Of a stretch of DNA of 64,000 nucleotides, positions 49,293 through 61,646 are shown piece after piece. Position numbers and translations under genes: made by a program. Each line of letters opens with the position of its first letter. Position 1 is the stretch's first letter. Source of the DNA: Marisa cornuarietis (taxonomy: Eukaryota; Mollusca; Gastropoda; Architaenioglossa; Ampullariidae); NCBI GenBank assembly GCA_004794655.1, contig SMMW01000585.1:7687501-7751500 (forward strand). The letters are read 5' to 3'. The notes below the pieces were generated by a model that had not been told where the DNA came from, did not search any database, and saw only the letters and a program-made list of their open reading frames with translations.

Positions 49293-50385
49293 TTGTGTTG
49301 AAACTCATTTGATCAAATGGCACCAATGCTTTTTGAATAAAATGTCAGAAACAGACCCACCAGTTCTATTTCTGTTTGGTTGGCTGTTTGTTTTGGTTGC
49401 CATATGTGCATTATTGCCATCAGTATTTTTTGTGTATGAAATCAAAAGATAATATATCTTTCAATTATTGGATTTTAAATTATTATTTATTATCAGTTAT
49501 TTGATGCCTTTATGTGTGGTTCTTTCTACTTAAAACATATAGAAAAATAAATGAAGAATTAACCTGTGGAAGAAGCATTTTTGCAGATACAAGATCTTCT
49601 TTGGCATAATAATTTGGTTCCTAAATTCTGCACAATGCCTCAATCTTTATCTACATGGCACCTGTTTACAAGGCAAACAGCGTTACTGTGATATAGCACT
49701 AGTTAATTGTCAGCTCGGCATAAAACACCAATCCACCCACATACACTCTATATATATCTGTAGTTGCTATATTTGATCGCCTATAGAAATTGATTTTTTT
49801 GAGTGAAGGAGAAATATTAATAATGATAAAAGCATTTATTAGTGTACTTCACTGCTGGCAGTGCTCAGTGCTTTGACATAATCAGGTGAACAATATCTCT
49901 GTCATGTGTACACAAAAAACACACGTGCAGATGGGAATCCCACACACAACACATTAAAGACTTTAAGATAAACATAATGCAAGAGGAGCTTAATTAATAA
50001 AGAAGTCACAAGGGTGATTGAGGTGAAGGTATAGGGAGTGGCTTGGGGATAGCTTGTATGATTTATAACTGCTTCATAAATTACATTATCATTTAACCCA
50101 GAGGTATTTATTCTTTGATTATAGGTCTATACATCCCTAAATATTCTGAAAGGAGAACACAGCACAGGTCTGTTTCCATTTCAAAATAACTGAGGGACTC
50201 CTGAGAAACTTTTCTGTGCCATGAATGTTGAAAACGTGAAGAACATCAGAACTTAAGTCGTATAATTATTATCTGATGTCGTGTACCCCTCTCTATTTGG
50301 GTTATCAATTCTCATGCCATCCTAAATATTTCTCCTGAACTGCTATACATCTCAAGTCAGCTCGCCAACCTATCTTCTCACAGCC
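49293..50385. other. 3' flank of TXNDC9
   Basis: Presumed 3' untranslated region (AATAAA-type hexamers near 49335 and 49546), a SINE piece at 49643-49735, and a possible minus-strand retroelement tail near 49815-49880 (ATTAATAATGATAAAAGC). No gene seen. Confidence 0.45.
49643..49735 (+). mobile_element. SINE copy E, 3' part
   Basis: Shares TGGCACCTGTTTACAAGGC, GTGATATAGC and AGCTCGGCATAAAACACCAA with the complete SINE at 32552-32738. The tRNA-like head is missing. Confidence 0.65.
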
Positions 50386-53310
50386 AAGGCAAAAACCAGG
50401 ATAGGAACCTGGAACATGAGAACCCTATACGAGAGAGGTAAATCAGCTCAGGTAGCACAGGAGATGAAGAGTTATGGCATCAAGCTCCTTGGCCTGTGCG
50501 AGACCAGATGGAATGGTAGCGGTCAGACCAGACTCTCGCCAGGGGAGGCTATCATCTACTCTGGACATGAAGACCCTGACCATGACAACTCACAAGGAGT
50601 AGCAGTACTGATGACACAGGAGGCTGCAAGGGCACTAATAGCATGGAAACCAGTTTCCCCACAACTCATGTCAGCTCGGTTCAACTCCAAAGGAAGAAAG
50701 ATCACCATCATCCAGTGTTATGCACCTACCAACGCAGCAAAAGAAGAGAAGGAGGACTTTTACCACTCCTACAAGCCCTGGTTGATCGTACTCCAAGACA
50801 AGACCTGAAGATCATCATGGGCTACATGAATGCCAAAGTTGGAGATGACAACACAGACAAAGAACACATAATGGGAAATCATGGTGTGGGCAACTGCAAT
50901 GAGAATGGTGAGCTGTTCACAGACTTCTGCTTGTTCAATGACCTTGTAATCGGAGGCACAGTCTTTCCTCACAAAACCATTCACAAGACCACCTGGACTT
51001 CACCAGATGGAAATACAGAAAACCAGATCGATAACATCACCATTAATCGACAGTTTAAAAGAAGTCTGCTGGATGTCCAGGTAAGGCGTGGTGCAGATGC
51101 AGCCTCAGACCACCACCTGCTTGTAGCAACTTTGAAGATAAAGCTAAGGTCCTTTCATGAATCATCAGACAGACAAATTCAACGTGCAGTTTCTTAGAGA
51201 TCGCAGGAAGCAAGAAGAGTTCAACTGTGAAGTCAAAAACAGGTTTGAGGCACTGGAGGGACTCTTTGAAGAAACAGTGGCCAACCACTGGACAGGATTA
51301 CAGGAGACCTGGAAGGCTGCCTGCACACGTGTTCTGGGAAAGAAACAGAAACAACACAAGGAATGGCTGACCCTAGGGACCTGGAAAAAGATAGAGGAAA
51401 GGAAAGAGCTGAAGCAGAAGATCAACCAGTGTCAAGACCAGCAGGAAAAAGAAGAGTTCAGAGCAAAGTACTGGGAGATGAACCGAGAAGTGAAAAGAAT
51501 GCAAGAGGTGACAAGAGACAGTTCGCACACAGGATGACAGAAGAGGCAGAACAAGCAGCTGGGCAAAATAACATGACAAGACTATACGAAATTACAAGAA
51601 CTCTGTCAGGAAGGAAAAACATCAATGCATGCAGACCAGTAAAGAATAAAAATGGCAACGTCATTACTGGCGATGCAGAACAAAGATCTCACTGGGCAGA
51701 ACATTTTAAAGAAATACTGAACCGGCCACCACCAGCAACAATTTTGGACATTGCCCCAGCCACCAAGCAACTCCAGGTGAACACCAACCCACCAACCAAG
51801 GCAGAAATCATCAAAGCCATCAAGTCTCTGAAAACTGGTAAGGCGGCAGGCCCAGATGGCATTCCTGCAGAGGCACTCAAGGCAGACCCAACAGCTGCAT
51901 AAGAGATGCTACACCCCCTGCTGCAGAAAATTTAGAAGCAGGAGCAACTTCAAGCAGACTGGAAACTTGGCTATCTGGTAAAGCTACCCAAGAAAGGTGA
52001 CCTGACCCAGTGCAGCAACTGGCGTGGGATTACGCTGCTGTCCATTCCCAGCAAGGTGCTGACCAGAATCATCCTGGACAGACTGAAGAATGCCCTAGAC
52101 AAGAGACTGCGGCAAGAACAGGCAGGCTTTCGGCAGGGTAGATCATGCACAGACCATATCGCTACACTGCGAATCATTATTGAACAGTCCATCGAATGGC
52201 AGTCCCCACTCTACATGACATTTGTGGATTTTGAGAAGGCATTTGACTCCGTAGACAGAGAGACCATCTGGAAGTTGATGCAGCACTATGGATTTCCACC
52301 AAAGTTCATTGCCATCATCCAACAGCTGTATAAAGACTCGACATGCAAGGTGATCCACAATGGAAAGCTGACAGACCCCTTTGTAGTGAGGACTGGAGTA
52401 AGGCAAGGTTGCATGCTCTCGCCGACAATCTTCCTGAATGTCATAGACTGGACCATGAGAAGAACAACCTCTAACAGCAACACAGGCATTCAATGGACCT
52501 TTGCCATGCAACTTGAGGATCTCGACTTCGCAGACGACATCAGCCTGTTGTCCCACAAGCAACAACATGCACGGGCAAAGCTCACTCGGCTCTCTGAAGA
52601 AGCAATCAACATCAAGAAGACAGAGGTAATGTGGATCAACAACAAGCAAGAAGCCCCACTTCAACTTCAGGGGGAATGTATTACAGAGACTGACCGCACC
52701 ACCTACCTAGGCAGCATAGTCACCAAGGATGGAGGTGCAGATTAAGATGTAAGAATCAGAATAAATAAAGCCAGGTAAGCATTCCACATCCTGCGACCCA
52801 TCTGGAATTCCAAGGCATTATCTCAGCACACCAAGATCCGCATCTTTCGTACGAACGTAAAATCTGTCCTTCGATATGGGTCTGAGACATGGCGCGTGTG
52901 ACAAACACCATCACCAACAAGATTCAAACCTTCATCAACAGATGTCTGCGCCACATTTTAAACATCAGATGGCCCGAGAAGATCTCCAATGCATACCTGT
53001 GGGAGAGAGCCAACCAAAAACCTGCCGGCCAAGACATCAAGAAGCGAAAGTGGGGCTGGATCGGTCACACCCTGGGAAAGCCGGCCGAAAATCTAACACG
53101 ACAAGCTATCTGGACTGGAACCTACAGGGGAGGCACAGAGTTGGGAGACCCAGACAGACGTGGAGAAGATCGGTCCACGGTGAGGCGGAGGCAGCTGGAA
53201 TGACATGGACCTAACTGGGGAGGGAGGCCCAGAACCGGGTTCGCTGGCGTGGTGTAGCTGCGGCCCTATGCTCCACTGGGGGCGAAAAGGAATAAGAAGC
53301 TATACATTTC
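50386..53310 (+). mobile_element. Nearly complete RTE-like LINE, inactive
   Basis: Non-LTR retrotransposon with an apurinic-type endonuclease and reverse transcriptase in one former ORF. Endonuclease: RIGTWNMRTLYERGK, LGLCETRWNG (catalytic Glu), VIQ/IIQCYAPT and SDHHLL (catalytic SDH). RT: GKAAGPDGIPAEALK, SNWRGITLLS, QAGFRQGRSCTD, VDFEKAFDSVDRE, GVRQGCMLSP and FADDISLL (catalytic Asp pair). A C-terminal segment follows (RCLRHILNIRWPEKI, RKWGWIGHTLGK, and RVRWRGVAAALCST near 53245). Frame changes occur at about 50765, 51160 and 51510, and in-frame stops at about 51901, 51931, 52743 and later, so no functional protein is made. Such EN domains are often annotated as 'craniofacial development protein 2-like'; that is a transposon artefact. 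Confidence 0.92.
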
Positions 53311-53785
53311 ACTTAAGATAAAAAACAGTTTCTGCATTTTTCTTTTTTTTTTTTTAGTCGCTCTCTTTCTCGCTCTGTATTATAATTATATATATATATA
53401 AGGGAGATAATCAGAATTGGTTGCCTTGTCAAAACATGGCGCTTTTGATTATATTCAAGTGTGTATATAGATTATGTAATTTAAGATCTTACGATGCTTT
53501 CAATATTATAACATTTTCTTAGAATTCGCGCGTATGCACAGCTAGTCATTAGAGACGTTTACATCCACAAAAAGTCGAGATTACTGTAAATCAACTTGAT
53601 CACGTCATGCAGTAGTTTTGATCACGGACCGTATGGTTTTGATGTACGGATCTACGTGCATCTGAAACTGAGGCTTACAATGAAAGCCCATATAGTCCAA
53701 TGTCTTTATCCCTTAAAAAGTCGTCTAGTCATAAGCAGCTCGCCAGTTTGATGATTCTCTCCTCGCTTCCCCACTACCCCGAAGA
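53311..53785. other. Presumed FANCE promoter and 5' untranslated region
   Basis: AT-rich DNA with a T-run and (TA)n near 53345-53400, between the LINE and the FANCE start codon at 53786. No promoter element can be assigned with confidence. Confidence 0.35.
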
Positions 53786-56700
53786 ATGACTAGTGTTGTC
53801 AACAGTCATGAATTGCTGATGTCAAAATTGCCAGAACAGTGGCGACGCCTCTTCGAACTGTTGTCGGTAGACCGGTACGGAGATAAACTATCTCTAGCAT
53901 GGTACAAGCGCGAAGGAGAGGCAACAAAGAGAACATGGGAAAACCTTCTGCAGGCTGTTGTTCAATTGGAGCCCACCATCGAAGGAGAATGCCTTAAGTT
54001 GTAAGTGACAGATTGACACTGCAAAACTCATTTAATTTTTTTATAATAATTATTATAGTAAAACACCATCACGTAGCTTTTTTCTTTGGTGGCAGTTTTC
54101 ATGTAGGAATTATAACATTGTGTGAAACTGAGAGTAGACTTTTTCATAGACTGTAAGACAATATGTGTTTTAAAATGTATAAGAAATGCCCTGTCAGATC
54201 AGAGTTTCTCAGATATATTGGAATTTGAAAGTATTGCCTTCTATCTTGTTTTTGCCTTGTCGTAAGTTTATTTCATGTGTGAATGCTCACTACCCTGCCC
54301 CGCCCATCCCCAAACAAGGCTCCTTCACTATTGTAAGGTTTTATGTTTCAGCTATCCATTGTTGGTCTGCCTCCAAGAAAGTGTTGCCAAGGAATTCATG
54401 AATTTTCTTCTTAAACAGCAGTACAGTGTATCTGCTGATAGCCTGCTTCACTTTATTAGAACAATGATGTTTCATCTTCCACCATCACACTGGTGTCTGC
54501 CACAGTGCACTAGACTCTTCAAAAGTCTTGCAAAAAGGACAGTTGAGATTGATCAACAGGCTGCACAGTCCTGGGGTGATGGTGAGGACACATTAGATGG
54601 GTGTGCTGTCTTGTTAGAAGGCCCAGAAGGAAAAGATTCAACAGAAGAAATACAGCATGATAAACAGTTATTGTTGGGTCTTGGCTGCACTCAAAGGTTG
54701 AAAGACATTACAATGCAGGCTCATTCTTTCAGTGGAACAAATGAGCTCATTGGTTCAGATGGAACAAAAGCAACTGTCAAGAGCTTGAGAAACATGTCTT
54801 TTATTCTTATGGAAAACAACAAGACTGAACAAAAGGAATGTTCTGGTAAACAAGAGTGGGAGAAAGAAGAATCCTGCTCACAGAATAATGAAGTAGCTAA
54901 TAAGTTAAATCCTAGAGATGGTAAGTAATAAACTACCTACAAATGTATTATTTATGTTTTTTTTGTGATGACATGCATTTTTTCATGATGTTTGTGAAAA
55001 AGGAAAAAAATAGTAAAGTTAAAAAATAAAAAGACTATGCACAGTGAAAATAAAAATAAATAGAAAGTGATATTCAAACAGTGGCGTAGGAACCAGGAGG
55101 GCAGGGGTGGGGGGGCAGCTGCCCTCTCAAAAATGATGCTGGGAAAGCAAGAATGTGAACATCGTTCACTGTCAACATGGGAGTTGCCCCCCCAAAGCCG
55201 ACCATCTTCCTACGCCACTGTCAAATAATAATAAAGAGCTATGGAATGCATTTTCTACTTGGCAGTGAGCTTAGTGCATGAAAGAGCAACATGAGAAATA
55301 AATACACTAGCACAGAGAGATGGAAAGACAGTGAGAAAAGGAGGAGAACCCTTGTTAAAGGTTGAACCACCAGCCAGTCATCAGTGTTCTGACTGTTATC
55401 ATCCTTCAGTGGGAAACTGATGAGTGAGGATTTATGTCTGACTCATCGGTCTCAAAAATTGAATGTATATATATATATCTGCAGGTTCTATGGATGTGCT
55501 TGAAGCAGCCTATGAATAAAGTATGCATTATGCTTTTCTAAACAATTTGTTGGTTTTGTTTCAACAGGGTTAAGAAGAAACATCCTCGCAGAGCATAATG
55601 GAGATATTTTATGTATTGAGGTACACATATTTGTTTTATGTACTGAAGTATTTCTTTTTGCCATAACTCAATGATTAGCATTCCTTTCCTCCCTTGTAAA
55701 GTATTTAAAATAATTATACCTACAAATTCTCATTTAGGAGACACAAAAACAGAAAATTAATTGGACTTTTTTACTCGTGATTAAATAGTGCTAGAACGTC
55801 TTAAGATGGTATGATCTAGTTTTTAGAAGATTATGTAGTTGTTGTTTTTTTTTTTAAGATATGCAGACTGTACATTAACATTAATTCATTTCTATTAGTC
55901 CCAGATTCAAAGAGTGCGAGAAGCATGGCTTACTGGACAGAAACAGATACCTGCTGAGGTTCAAACACTTGTCATGGTACCACCATCGCAGGTGAAAAGA
56001 ATTTCTTGTGAAAATGTTGTTCTTTTTTCAAAATTAAGTCGGAAACAATTCATCTTACAGCTATGGTGGAAACATCTGGAAGGTACAGCAGACCAGAGAT
56101 ATGAATGGGAAGGAAATGATTGACCTCCTTCTTGGTTTGTGAAATTAATGATTGGCCTGTGGCATTTTACAAAGAGCATAAGCAAATGCAAAAATCAGAA
56201 AATATTTCATTAAACACCAAGAAATGTTATGTAGATTTTTTGTATCATGATCCTTTAAGTCACACTGTCATTAATGTTTTAATGTACATGAAAGATGGAG
56301 ACTGTGTGTCAGCTTCTGGGACTGTCAGACTTCTCAGAGATGTCACTACTTGTGGCAGCTGACCACGTGAGTTCCCTAGCAGGAATGCTAAGTGAACAAA
56401 GCAGCATCACTTTGATTCGTGGCATGATTGAGAATAAGGTAATAGGTCTTTTATTTGTAAAACAAGTACTTTAAATCATTTTCTGTAAATTTGTAACAAG
56501 CCATTCACTTCTCATTAGATGTATGAAAACTTAATTATTTTTTCAGTTACTTTTAAACTCTAGTTTGTTTGGCGTGTTGCTTACATTTTTCAGGCCTTCT
56601 CTTCTAAAATATCCTATGCATCCAAATTGTCAAAATTTCTATAAGGGGCTAACCTTAGTCATATGTAAAATTTAAATTTTCTGACGTTAACCCGCTGACT

Positions 56701-59700
56701 CCGTAGCGCCAGTTTACTGGCTTACCTGGTAGAGCGCGGTGAGCTCTGCTCCACGATCGTGATTTTCTCTTTGCACGATTGTGGCCCTACTGGCAGAACA
56801 CAATGAGCAACGATACGCTTACTATTGTGGCTCGTGCTCCACGAGCCTGGCTCTGCAGTTTCACTATCGTCTTCAAAATCGTGAATTTTAAGCCCATGTT
56901 TCTGAACATAGAAATATTTTTATTCTGGTCTAAGCGGGTTAATAGAAAACATCTCTTATTATGCATTGGAATATTGAGTTGTGATTTTTTAATCAACCCT
57001 TTGGGAGTGAGACACATAGATCGACACTGACATAATCAATCGTCAGAAAAATGCGTAACTGTGTTTTTATGGTGCTTTTGGGTTGACATAACTTAAACTC
57101 GTGACTTCACTGATGCCTTCAAAGGCCAGGGGCCAGTTGCGCAACATATTTCTGGATATAAAATGACTGGATCTCGTACAGCAACACCACTGCCTACTGC
57201 CTACCCTGCTTCACTGCTGCCGCAAGTTTTTAGTGATTATTTCACCAGCAAGATATCGGACATTCGTTCATCCTTAGACTCGGTGTCGGCGCTTGACAGC
57301 ATTTCCTGTGATGTCCTCCCAGGATGCTCCATGACCAAGTTCCTACCAGTCTCTGAGACCAATGTGAAAGCGGTCATCCTAAAAGCCAAACCAACAACTT
57401 GCGAGTTAGATCCGATGCCCACAAGCCTTCTGCTCGAGTGCCTAGATACTCTACTTCCTGCCATCACACATATTGTAAATGTCAGCCTGTCGTCAGGTGT
57501 TTTCCCATCTCTGTTCAAAAATGCGGTGGTGAGGCCACTTCTTAAGAAATCCACGCTTGATGTCAATGTGCTAAACAACTAGCGCCCAGTCTCCAACTTG
57601 TCTTTTCTCTCTAAGATCATAGAGAAAATAGTTTTGACACAGCTCTGGGCCTACTTACAAGAGCACCATCTTATCCCACAAGCTCAGTCGGCACATAGAC
57701 CTTTCCACAGCACTGAGACATATTATCTGCTCTTGACAGTGGCGATGTCTCTCCATTAACCCTACTGGACCTGTCTGCTGCATTTGACACAATAGACCAC
57801 TCTCTGCTTCTTCACAGACTCCACACCCTCTACGGGATTTCTGGACCTGCTCTCTCATGGTTCAACTCCTATCTCACTGATAGGACGCAGACTGTGGTAG
57901 TTGACGGTCAGACATCTCGCCCTGCTTCACTTTTCTGTGGTGTTCCCCAAGGCTCAGTTCTTGGCCCAGTTCTGTTCATCCTGTACACTAAACCACTTTC
58001 ATCATGCATCCGGTCCCACCAGGTTTCTCATCAGTCCTATGCTGATGACACACAGCTTTACTGTTTTACTCCACTGGATGCGTCTCACTCTGCTATCAGC
58101 TCTCTAGAAGCTTGTATCAGTGATGTCAAAGGCTGGATGGTAAAAAACAAGCTTAAACTAAATGACGATAAAACGGAAGCCCTCTTGTGCCATAGAAGAA
58201 GACATCAACCTTCACTAGTCAGTCTGCCCAATCACATCAAAGTGGGCGACAGCAACATCACCTTCACGTCATCTGTTAGGAATCTGGGATTTATTGTCAC
58301 TGATGACATGACCCTTGATAAACATGTTACAGCTGTCTGTCAGTCTGCCTACTATGAGCTCCGTAAGATCAGTGCCATCCGTCACTTTCTCTCTACGCGC
58401 GCTACCAACACTCTTGTCTGTGCGTTTGTTCTTTCTCGGCTTGACTACTGCAACTCCTTGCTGGCAGGCTGCCCTGACTATCTCATTCAGAGACTCCAGA
58501 AAGTACAGAACTCCGCTGCGCGTCTGGTGCTTAGAGCAAGGAAAAGGGACCATGCCACTCCTCTCCTTCGTTTTCTACACTGGTTACCCATCTGTTCTTG
58601 CATTCAATACAAACTGTCTGTGCTGAGTTTTAATTTCTTTGCTGGCTCCTCTCCTGACTATTTCTCTAAACTTCTCATCCCTTACTCTCCGGCCAGACAT
58701 CTCCGCTCTTCCTCTGACAACCGTATCCTAACTGTTCCTGTCACCAGAACAACAACCTATGGTCACAGGACTTTTGGCTACTGTGCTGCAAAACAATGGA
58801 ACTCTCTTCCTTTCCATATCCGCCACCTTCCTACAATTGAATCTTTCAAATCTGCACTGAAAACGCACCTCTTCCTTGAGCATTACTCCTAACACAGTCC
58901 ACAATGCTAGTCCTTACCCCTCCCCCTTCCCTCTTGCTACTTTACCCATCACTATTTTCTCTGTTCCTGTTACTTGATGCCTTTTGTTATCTGTTTCGTC
59001 GTCAGTACTGTTGTTTTCTTTTGTCCCCTGTGTTCTGTATCTATTTAGTCCACATCCCCTCCCCATTTTAAGCGCTAAGAGCATGCTCTCTATGAGTGTG
59101 AATATGCGCTATACAAATCTTCATTATTATTATTATTTCTAATTTTAAACACTTTTAGGCCTTAACTCTATTTAGATAATTAGTTTAAAGTGCACACCAC
59201 AATTTAAAAATTTTTTAAACTAAAACTGATTAAGTAAGATAAAGTTGTTTGTCTGACTTTCCGTCCTGTCAGTACAATTTTTTGTATGTTTTTCTGCAAT
59301 GCATCAAAATGGCTAAGAAGATATTTGGCTTCTTTAGAACAGTTTTAAGGTTTAGAAATGTGTTGTGCAACTGGCCCCTGAGCAAGTGTGAGACCTTCTC
59401 AAAATGTCTTAAGGAGACAAAACCTTAATATTAAACCATTTTTTTTTCTTTAACTTTTTCTCTTTCCCAAAATTGGAAATGATTCCACAACTCTTTGTTT
59501 CTTGGGAATGAAACCAAGTTTTTTGCTCTGATAAGAGAATTAGTATCAGTGGGGTAAAGCATGTCATTTGAAAATTATTTTGTGATTAGGCCAACCTTTA
59601 GTTGGTGGATTCTTTAAGGAACATTGTGAGAGATATAACCCTGTATTCCTTTAAAATATCAATATTTTTATGCTGTAAAACTGATAGATTAGTGCATCTT

Positions 59701-61646
59701 TACTTCTGATTGTTTATTGTGAAAAGCTCACTATGACAGTATCATGAAATTAAGATTCAGCTTTTAGTTTTTTTTTTATTTTGTTTTTGGTTGAAAGAAT
59801 TTGCAAGAATGGCTTTAAGGATCAGTGGTGATCACTCTTTAACCATAGACATCCACCAGTCAAAACATTTTGAGCCAAGGTAGATTTCATCAACAATTAC
59901 CATTTTACAGTTTGCTCAGCTGATCACACCATCACGTCTTTTCACCACTTGTCTGGCTACACTAGCTGCTGCCTTCCCAAAGGAGCTCACCAGCATCCTC
60001 TGTTTATGCCTTTCTTTGCATTCCTCCAGTAAGTCTTCATCTTGTGTTGATACGGCTTTTCTGACATTCAGAGATCACTAACATGTTTAGGCCATAATAG
60101 ATCTTGGTTTGACATGAATTTGCACAGTAATGGTGTTTGCACTTTTTTGACAGCTGTTTTCTGACCATGAAAAGGAAAAATCTGACTTAAGGCTGTTCAA
60201 AGACCCTTTGTACTTGCAAATGTACAACCAAACAAGTTTGGAATTAGCATATTGACCATTTATCCCAAAACCATTGGTTTCCTGTGACTTTCACACACAC
60301 ACACACACACACACAAAACTTCATCAAATTTGGTTAAACGTTTTCCCAGTTAAGAAGGGCATTTAAGTATTGAATCTGATATATTTTATCAAAATAATCA
60401 TTGAATGATTTGAAATTTACTTAGGATCTTAACAGTTTTGCATGCGGAACAGATTGATACCTGAAGTTGTCTAAGTATCTGAGATGATGTCATCAAACAC
60501 TTTAAAAGAACAGTGTATTTGCTGTCTGTAAGATATTTTACATGACAGAAAACTATGACATTGGTTAGGCAGGCTAAGACTGACAGGACGGCCTTTAAAG
60601 AATGTGCATTCTTATTTTACAGGTATTGGCCAAGCAGAAACAGTGGCTTCATTATGTAAGACGGCCTTTGACAAAAGAACCTTAAGTTATTTTATAAGGT
60701 TAGCATCATATAATCATCCATGTTTTTAGGAGAAACTTATTTTGTAATTCATGTGCTCATACTTTCTATCTCTGGTAAATGTTTCTGTTTGTTTGAAAAA
60801 GGTGCATGGTGGATTTTAAAGACTGGGTTAAATAATCTTGTTCCAAATTTTGTTTAATAAGCAGAATTAAAATGAATTTGTACTTTTAAACACCTTCATG
60901 GAAAAACCAAGAAAATGAATGATTAGTGCAAGACAGGATGAATATGAGTCAAAATCATTTCAAAAAGTGTTGTGATAGGTGGATACATATAGTTGGCAAG
61001 AAATTTGTGGATCAGCATTCTTTCTCCAAGTATGCATATTTCTGTTTATTCTAGAGAGTTCTGCCAAAGCAAAGTGCCTGTAGAAGAGAACACTTTGGTC
61101 ATGGCACAGAGCATCATTGATCAGCATCCTGAGTTAGACTCAAGCTTCATTGCTGCCATGCTAGCCTGGCTAGAAGCTACTGCCATTCAGAATGCACAGA
61201 GTGCCAAGTATGGCCGCTTGGTACTATGTCTTGTGAAGACTTACCGGGCACAGGTTTGTTGTTTGTTGAGTAGAGTTTAAAATTATTTAAATTTAAAACA
61301 AGTTTTAACAAGCATTTTTCTGAAGGCAAATAATCAAAATAAATTGCCGTGGATTATTCATAGATGTTTATAAAAAGTTAATATGTATGAAAGTCATTTT
61401 GACAATATTGCTCCTCATTGGGTATAACAAAGTAAAAGGAACCTGGATACCTGCAAAGAAAAATCTGAAAATCACAGCATGAATATGAATAGGTTCAGAA
61501 AATTTAAGTACCTGTTTTAAAGTACTTGTTTTTAACTATTCCAACAGCTGGGCACTTGCCACCTAGCCTCTCTTAGAGGGATTGTTGACGCTCACAAGTC
61601 TGTGATACGAAGATCGCTACAACAGCTCCTCAAAAGCCTGAATTAA
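53786..61646 (+). CDS. FANCE: Fanconi anaemia group E protein
   Basis: Subunit of the nuclear Fanconi core complex that binds FANCC and FANCD2 and supports FANCD2 ubiquitination in interstrand crosslink repair (known for the family). Exons: 53786-54000, 54352-54920, 55568-55620, 55899-55991, 56295-56438, 59911-60028, 60623-60698, 61055-61253, 61548-61646 (TAA). They give 521 codons plus stop with every phase matching; human FANCE has 536. The N-terminal helical part has RRLFELLSVD and LKFYPLLVCLQE. A poorly conserved acidic linker (about residues 130-275) is followed by the C-terminal helical-repeat domain: PPSQMETVCQLLGLSDFSEM, LFTTCLATLAAAFPKELTSI, IGQAETVASLC, KYGRLVLCLVKTYRAQ and the terminal VIRRSLQQLLKSLN. 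The exon 5 acceptor (GAAAG) is pyrimidine-poor, but phase and similarity choose it. Intron 5 (3.5 kb) is packed with transposons. Confidence 0.87.
55079..55220. mobile_element. Short hAT-like MITE, 142 bp
   Basis: Ends CAGTGGCGTAGGAA and TTCCTACGCCACTG are exact inverted repeats of a type common in hAT MITEs. TCAAA flanks both sides directly (55074-55078 and 55221-55225), shorter than the 8 bp expected for hAT. It lies in intron 2 of FANCE. Confidence 0.8.
56687..56942. mobile_element. piggyBac-like MITE, about 256 bp
   Basis: Starts TTAACCCGCT (56687-56696) and ends AGCGGGTTAA (56933-56942). These are perfect 10-bp inverted ends that include TTAA, the piggyBac target duplication. No coding capacity. 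In FANCE intron 5. Confidence 0.7.
57127..59381. mobile_element. TIR element (MITE) copy C, split by a LINE
   Basis: The left 27 bp (CAGGGGCCAGTTGCGCAACA then TATTTCT, 57127-57153) and the right 241 bp (59141-59381, ending TGTTGTGCAACTGGCCCCTG) together make one copy of the 270-bp element seen at 14840 and 39456. The order matches an insertion just after ATTTCT in one end. The intervening 1.99 kb is a CR1/L2-like LINE. Confidence 0.88.
57154..59140 (+). mobile_element. CR1/L2-like LINE, 5'-truncated
   Basis: Begins within the segment before RT (FSDYFTSKISDIRSSLDSV). A frame break or stop occurs at about 57580 and another near 57755. An open frame follows at 57894-58892 with CGVPQGSVLGP, SYADDTQLYC (catalytic Asp pair), MVKNKLKLNDDKTE, LGFIVTDDMTLDKHV, RLDYCNSLLAG, LHWLPI and THLFLEHYS. 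The 3' untranslated region (58893-59120) ends GAATATGCGCTATACAAATC followed by (ATT)n. ATTTCT occurs at both boundaries (57148-57153 and 59135-59140), consistent with a short target duplication. The endonuclease is absent and the ORF is broken, so it is inactive. Confidence 0.9.
60292..60314. repeat. (AC)n short microsatellite
   Basis: About 11 AC units in FANCE intron 6. Confidence 0.85.

Noticed and set aside
50416..51197. Host gene resembling 'craniofacial development protein 2'
   Set aside because: The endonuclease domain is continuous with a LINE reverse transcriptase downstream and carries frameshifts and stops; it is a retrotransposon.
56120..56362. 80-codon frame just before and across FANCE exon 5
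   Set aside because: The frame differs from the conserved FANCE frame (PSQ then METVCQLLGLSD), which fits phase and similarity better.
57894..58892. 332-codon intact frame inside FANCE intron 5 as a host gene
   Set aside because: It is the RT C-terminal half of a CR1/L2-like LINE, with YADD box and LINE tail.
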